Shown here: positions 14,414 to 16,367 of the stretch, piece after piece
Layout: each line of letters opens with the position of its first letter
Numbering within the stretch: position 1 is the stretch's first letter
Assembly: GCA_016709385.1 (NCBI GenBank)
Contig: JADJMW010000012.1
Coordinates: 1 to 16,367, forward strand
Length of the DNA: 16,367 nucleotides
Direction of reading: 5' to 3'
From: Candidatus Rubrivivax defluviihabitans
Lineage (GTDB): Bacteria; Pseudomonadota; Gammaproteobacteria; Burkholderiales; Burkholderiaceae_C
Notes under the pieces: model-generated
Database searches by the model: none
What the model saw: only the letters and a program-made list of their open reading frames with translations
Told to the model about the DNA's origin: nothing
Translations under genes and position numbers: made by a program

Positions 14414-14719
14414 TTGCGGTCTCCCCAGGCTCATCCGCCGAGCCACCGCGCCGTCATCCTGGCGGCCATCCGCTTCACGCCACATACAGCCGTCGAACGG
14501 GCCTGCTGGCACTGCCGGCACTACCTCGCGCTGGTCTACCAGGGCAGCGCAGTCAGGTGCGCCTTGCCGCCCGGCATACGGGCCACGCCTGCCCGTGGCT
14601 GCGCGTTCTGGGAGCGCGAGGTCGGCGCCGATGACGAGCCTGGGTCAACGGACGCCGCGACACCACCGTCGGACCCGCTGCGTCAGCATGGGATGCGAGT
14701 GGTGGAGTGGGCGCATTGA
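14414..14719 (+). CDS. small Cys-rich protein, possible metal binder
   Basis: A reading frame of about 101 residues whose central part, ERACWHCRHYLALVYQGSAV followed by RCALPPGIRATPARGCAFWERE, looks strongly protein-like. A CxxC pair, two further spaced Cys and aromatic residues beside them suggest a zinc or Fe-S site. The C-terminal 30 residues are acidic and flexible, ending RVVEWAH. The start is uncertain: no ATG exists in the right place, and TTG at 14414 with GAGGGGG about 10-15 nt upstream is the best option, just after the MBL stop. I do not recognise the family. It is the last gene of the cargo block before the scar at 14750. Confidence 0.5.
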   Translation: MRSPQAHPPSHRAVILAAIRFTPHTAVERACWHCRHYLALVYQGSAVRCALPPGIRATPARGCAFWEREVGADDEPGSTDAATPPSDPLRQHGMRVVEWAH

Positions 14720-14749
14720 GGCAGTCCCTGCGAGGCGTGCCGGGCGCTT

Positions 14750-14830
14750 TGGGTGGTCACCAGTGCAGCGCAACGCGGCTCCCACTTCGGATCGATCACC
14801 GGAGCACATCTCCGACCTGCGAGCCGAAGG
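14750..14830 (-). pseudogene. decayed fragment of a DUF7694 gene
   Basis: Read on the minus strand, this stretch gives TPFGSQVGDVLR, a stop, SIRS... and, after a small gap, a HW matching HDW. It aligns with APFGSHVGDVLWLSVKR...VHDW of the gene at 10416-11156. At the DNA level the segment around 14805-14834 matches 10688-10717 in about 26 of 30 bases. An in-frame stop and indels show it is dead. It is joined directly to the 3' fragment of the other gene. Confidence 0.65.
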
Positions 14831-14876
14831 GTGTCGTCGTCGACGGACGGCTGCTCACCCGGGGCGAGTTTTCAGG
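14826..14876 (+). repeat. imperfect direct repeat, right copy
   Basis: Counterpart of the repeat at 11650-11698, same orientation. It contains the shared core GACGGACGG-CTGCTCACC and ends at GAGTTTT, where the left copy has GAGTTT. Confidence 0.6.
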
Positions 14877-14941
14877 AACTGCTGCATCCGTACGAAGGTT
14901 GGGAGTTCGACCTGCGCATTCCGCTCGAACCGGACTGGTAG
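14826..14941 (+). pseudogene. 3' fragment of the 11344-type gene
   Basis: The sequence encodes GVVVDGRLLTRGEF and, after one extra T near 14871, FQELLHPYEGWEFDLRIPLE, then PDW and TAG at 14939-14941. The first part matches the VVVYGRLLTWDEFQ end of the gene at 11344, and the second is the natural C-terminus that gene lacks. A single-base insertion near 14826 also shifts the frame. No start codon or ribosome site is present. Its left edge coincides with the DUF7694 remnant, so it marks a deletion junction. Confidence 0.65.
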
Positions 14942-15044
14942 TCACGCAGGCGGTCCGGGACCTCCCCGCAAGAGCAACCATGGTCGGTGACGTGGAAGCT
15001 GAAGGGGTGCCCGCGGTACCCTGCGCCTGTCGCTCGTTGTCCGC

Positions 15045-15090
15045 ATTTGCTTCATTTGCTGTGATGTGCCGATTTGCTTAGAATGGTCCT
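15045..15090 (+). promoter_or_regulatory. promoter with phased ATTTGCT repeats for the RES operon
   Basis: TTGCTG (15056-15061) and TAGAAT (15079-15084) are separated by exactly 17 bp and resemble sigma-70 -35 and -10 hexamers. The start codon begins at 15091, 6 bases after the -10, so the transcript probably starts at or next to the ATG and would be leaderless; no Shine-Dalgarno is visible. ATTTGCT occurs at 15045, 15054 and 15072, spaced by 9 and 18 bp. Two copies overlap or abut the promoter hexamers, so a repressor bound there would block transcription, as expected for an autoregulated toxin-antitoxin operon. Confidence 0.6.
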
Positions 15091-15711
15091 ATGAGCACCG
15101 ATCTCAGTACCCCTGTCCTGCTGCGCAGGATCGCGCGGCTCGAAGCCACTGTTGGGCGCCTCAGCGCGGATCTCGGCAGCCTGCGTTCCGCAGTGAGCAA
15201 GCAGGGTCTGCAGACCCCGGCGCGGCAGCGCGGGCAAACGGTAGCGGCCGAAAGCGCGATGGAAGAGCCCCATCTGACCCAGGCCGCCGGCGGCTTCGCA
15301 GGTGCCGCTGCGCGCGGAGAGGCAGCGCGTGTCCAGTGGGTCAAGGATGGCCTCGTCGTGCCCGGCGAGCAACTCGCCCAAGCCTGGGGCCTCACGCGCC
15401 AGGCCTTGGCGCCGGCCGCAGAGCGCGGCGAAGTGTTCGCGGTGAAGGTCGGCAACCGGCTGTACTACCCCCAGTCTTTCCTGGGCATGGATCGTGAATC
15501 CGTGGCCACCATCTGCCGCGCACTCGGTGACCTCGGCTCCAGCGAGAAGCTGATGTTCTGGCTGCGCGACCACGGCGCCCTGGCAGGCAAGAGCGTCGCC
15601 GCCGCCTTGGAGACCGGGGTTCCCCTGGCCAAGGTGGAACGTTTGGCTGCTGCCTGGGCGCGTGAGCGGGGAGCCGCGCATGGCGCCAGAAGTGCGGCTG
15701 CGGCTGCCTGA
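15091..15711 (+). CDS. putative antitoxin of a RES module (coiled coil, HTH, Xre/MbcA-like C-terminal domain)
   Basis: A 206-residue protein. Residues 8-38 are a coiled coil (LLRRIARLEATVGRLSADLG), 40-80 an Ala/Gln-rich linker, and 88-128 a helix-turn-helix with a wing (PGEQLAQAWGLTRQAL, then VGNRLYYP). Residues 150-192 (EKLMFWLRDHGALAGKSVAA, then ALETG) resemble the toxin-binding domain of Xre/MbcA/ParS antitoxins, which has a similar WL...L-G...AL..G spacing. It precedes the RES toxin gene and overlaps its start by 32 bp, the normal antitoxin-first order. Known RES antitoxins have an N-terminal Xre-type HTH and no long coiled coil, so this architecture is unusual and the partnership is an inference from position and the C-terminal pattern. 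Autorepression through the ATTTGCT repeats is likely. Confidence 0.65.
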   Translation: MSTDLSTPVLLRRIARLEATVGRLSADLGSLRSAVSKQGLQTPARQRGQTVAAESAMEEPHLTQAAGGFAGAAARGEAARVQWVKDGLVVPGEQLAQAWGLTRQALAPAAERGEVFAVKVGNRLYYPQSFLGMDRESVATICRALGDLGSSEKLMFWLRDHGALAGKSVAAALETGVPLAKVERLAAAWARERGAAHGARSAAAAA

Positions 15712-16291
15712 GCCTGGATCCTTCGAGGACCTGCTCCGCCCGGTCAGGATCGAGGTGGCGTCGCTCGTGCGCTTGAGCCGGCACCCGGCCACCGAGCCGT
15801 ACTGGTCGGCCGGCGTGTACCGCTTCGATGATCCGGAGCCTGGCCGGGCGGGCGCGTTCGGCACCTGCTACACGGCCAGCTCGATCGAGGTGGCCTTTGC
15901 GGAAAGCGTGATCCACGAGTCAGGGCGGTTCGTGGGCGGCAGCTACGAGGTGCCGGCGGCCGAGCTGACCGAGCGCTCGGTCGTGCGCTTTGCGTGTCAG
16001 CGGCGCAAGACACTGGTGTTGGCTGACCTGACCGGGGCGGCACTCAAGTCCCTGGGCCTGAACAACGACATCAGTGCGTCCGCCGACTACACGGCTAGCC
16101 AGGCTTGGGCACAGGCGATTCACGAAACGGCCCGCCACTGGGACGGCATCCGCTACGTGTCGCGGCAGATGAACAAGGGCTTTGCGTACGCGATCTTCGA
16201 GCGCAGCGGGCTTCTCAAGCTTCGCGCCGAGAAGCTCAAGGCGCGGCAGGTGGACGAGCTCTGCGACCGGTTCAACGTCACCGCGGTGTGA
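15680..16291 (+). CDS. RES-domain toxin (NAD+-degrading family)
   Basis: A 203-residue RES protein. Family-defining Arg, Glu and Ser are seen as Arg31 in LVRLSRHP (or Arg48 in VYRFDD), Glu75 in VAFAESVIHE and Ser161 in GIRYVSRQM, together with FGTCYTASS and an aromatic/basic end. Characterised members consume NAD+ by phosphorolysis or hydrolysis and arrest growth. The ATG at 15680 is favoured because GGGGAG lies 6 nt upstream; a GTG at 15662 would add six residues. Overlap with the upstream gene suggests coupled translation that keeps antitoxin ahead of toxin. Length is that of a complete protein with no sign of decay. In this context it should act as an addiction module that kills cells losing the element. 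Confidence 0.85.
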   Translation: MAPEVRLRLPEPGSFEDLLRPVRIEVASLVRLSRHPATEPYWSAGVYRFDDPEPGRAGAFGTCYTASSIEVAFAESVIHESGRFVGGSYEVPAAELTERSVVRFACQRRKTLVLADLTGAALKSLGLNNDISASADYTASQAWAQAIHETARHWDGIRYVSRQMNKGFAYAIFERSGLLKLRAEKLKARQVDELCDRFNVTAV

Positions 16292-16367
16292 CCAAGCCTC
16301 AGTGCAATCCTGAAGGTCGGCAACCTGGTGGAAACCGGCCGTTCCTTGGCGAAAGCTGGTCGGCTCC

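Noticed and set aside
15443..16325. A 15-base exact repeat TGAAGGTCGGCAACC at 15443 and 16311
   Set aside because: The first copy is inside coding sequence and flanks diverge at once, so it is likely chance or a minor gene-conversion trace and not an attachment site.
16288..16367. A GTG overlapping the RES stop (GTGA) with an open frame to the window end
   Set aside because: Only 26 codons are visible, there is no ribosome site and the residues match nothing I know; it cannot be supported as a gene.
1..16367. CRISPR array or other cas genes that might explain the Cas4-like proteins
   Set aside because: I found no regularly spaced direct repeats of 24-37 bp and no Cas1/Cas2-like motifs.
1..16367. 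tRNA or rRNA genes and a tRNA-type attachment site near the integrase
   Set aside because: No tRNA arms (GGTTCGA-type loop with matching acceptor stem) were seen near 7410-8568 or elsewhere by eye; a dedicated scan was not possible.

Overview
The window is GC-rich, with strong G/C preference at third codon positions. It looks like the end of the transfer region and the cargo of an integrative conjugative element or integrated plasmid in a beta- or gammaproteobacterium, most likely Burkholderiales. Supports for this are the C-terminal part of a TraG-like mating protein, a ParM/ParR-type partition pair, a two-domain tyrosine recombinase of the Phage_integr_N/Integrase_1 type, and a short H-NS-like protein. 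The taxon is inferred from composition and families, not from a marker gene.

Layout. 1-2203: the 3' end of traG, a small membrane protein on the other strand, a secreted 203-residue protein whose C-terminal motif recurs as a remnant about 125 bp downstream, and a 60-residue orphan. 2444-3538: an SppA-type membrane serine protease. 3885-6251 (minus strand): a tight four-gene operon of a ParM-like actin, a ParR-like partner, a protein joining a Cas4-like N-terminal motif to a CFI-box domain, and a membrane-anchored Cas4-like nuclease carrying the rest of the Cas4 motifs. 6252-7409: gene-poor DNA with hairpins and a thrice-repeated 9-mer, possibly a partition site or operator. 7410-8568: the recombinase, intact except for one frameshift. 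8646-10352: a frameshift-suspect hypothetical gene, a small membrane protein and the H-NS-like gene. 10416-11156: a DUF7694-type protein. 11344-11700: a gene that loses its homologous frame against the next block. 11710-14719: a BEM46/YfhR-like hydrolase, a YedK/HMCES SRAP protein, a ComEC-like metallo-beta-lactamase-fold hydrolase and a cysteine-rich small protein. 14750-14941: a decayed scar in which a DUF7694-gene fragment is joined to the missing 3' end of the 11344 gene. 15045-16291: a RES-type toxin-antitoxin operon with a leaderless-looking promoter and three 9-bp-phased repeats.

How it may work together: transfer (TraG), segregation (ParM/ParR), integration (recombinase) and addiction (RES module) are the usual maintenance set of a mobile element, with H-NS available to silence cargo. 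The least familiar part is the partition operon carrying what looks like a Cas4-type Fe-S nuclease divided between two adjacent genes. The second is the scar showing that the DUF7694 locus once existed twice and that the 3 kb cargo block lies between the two remnants.
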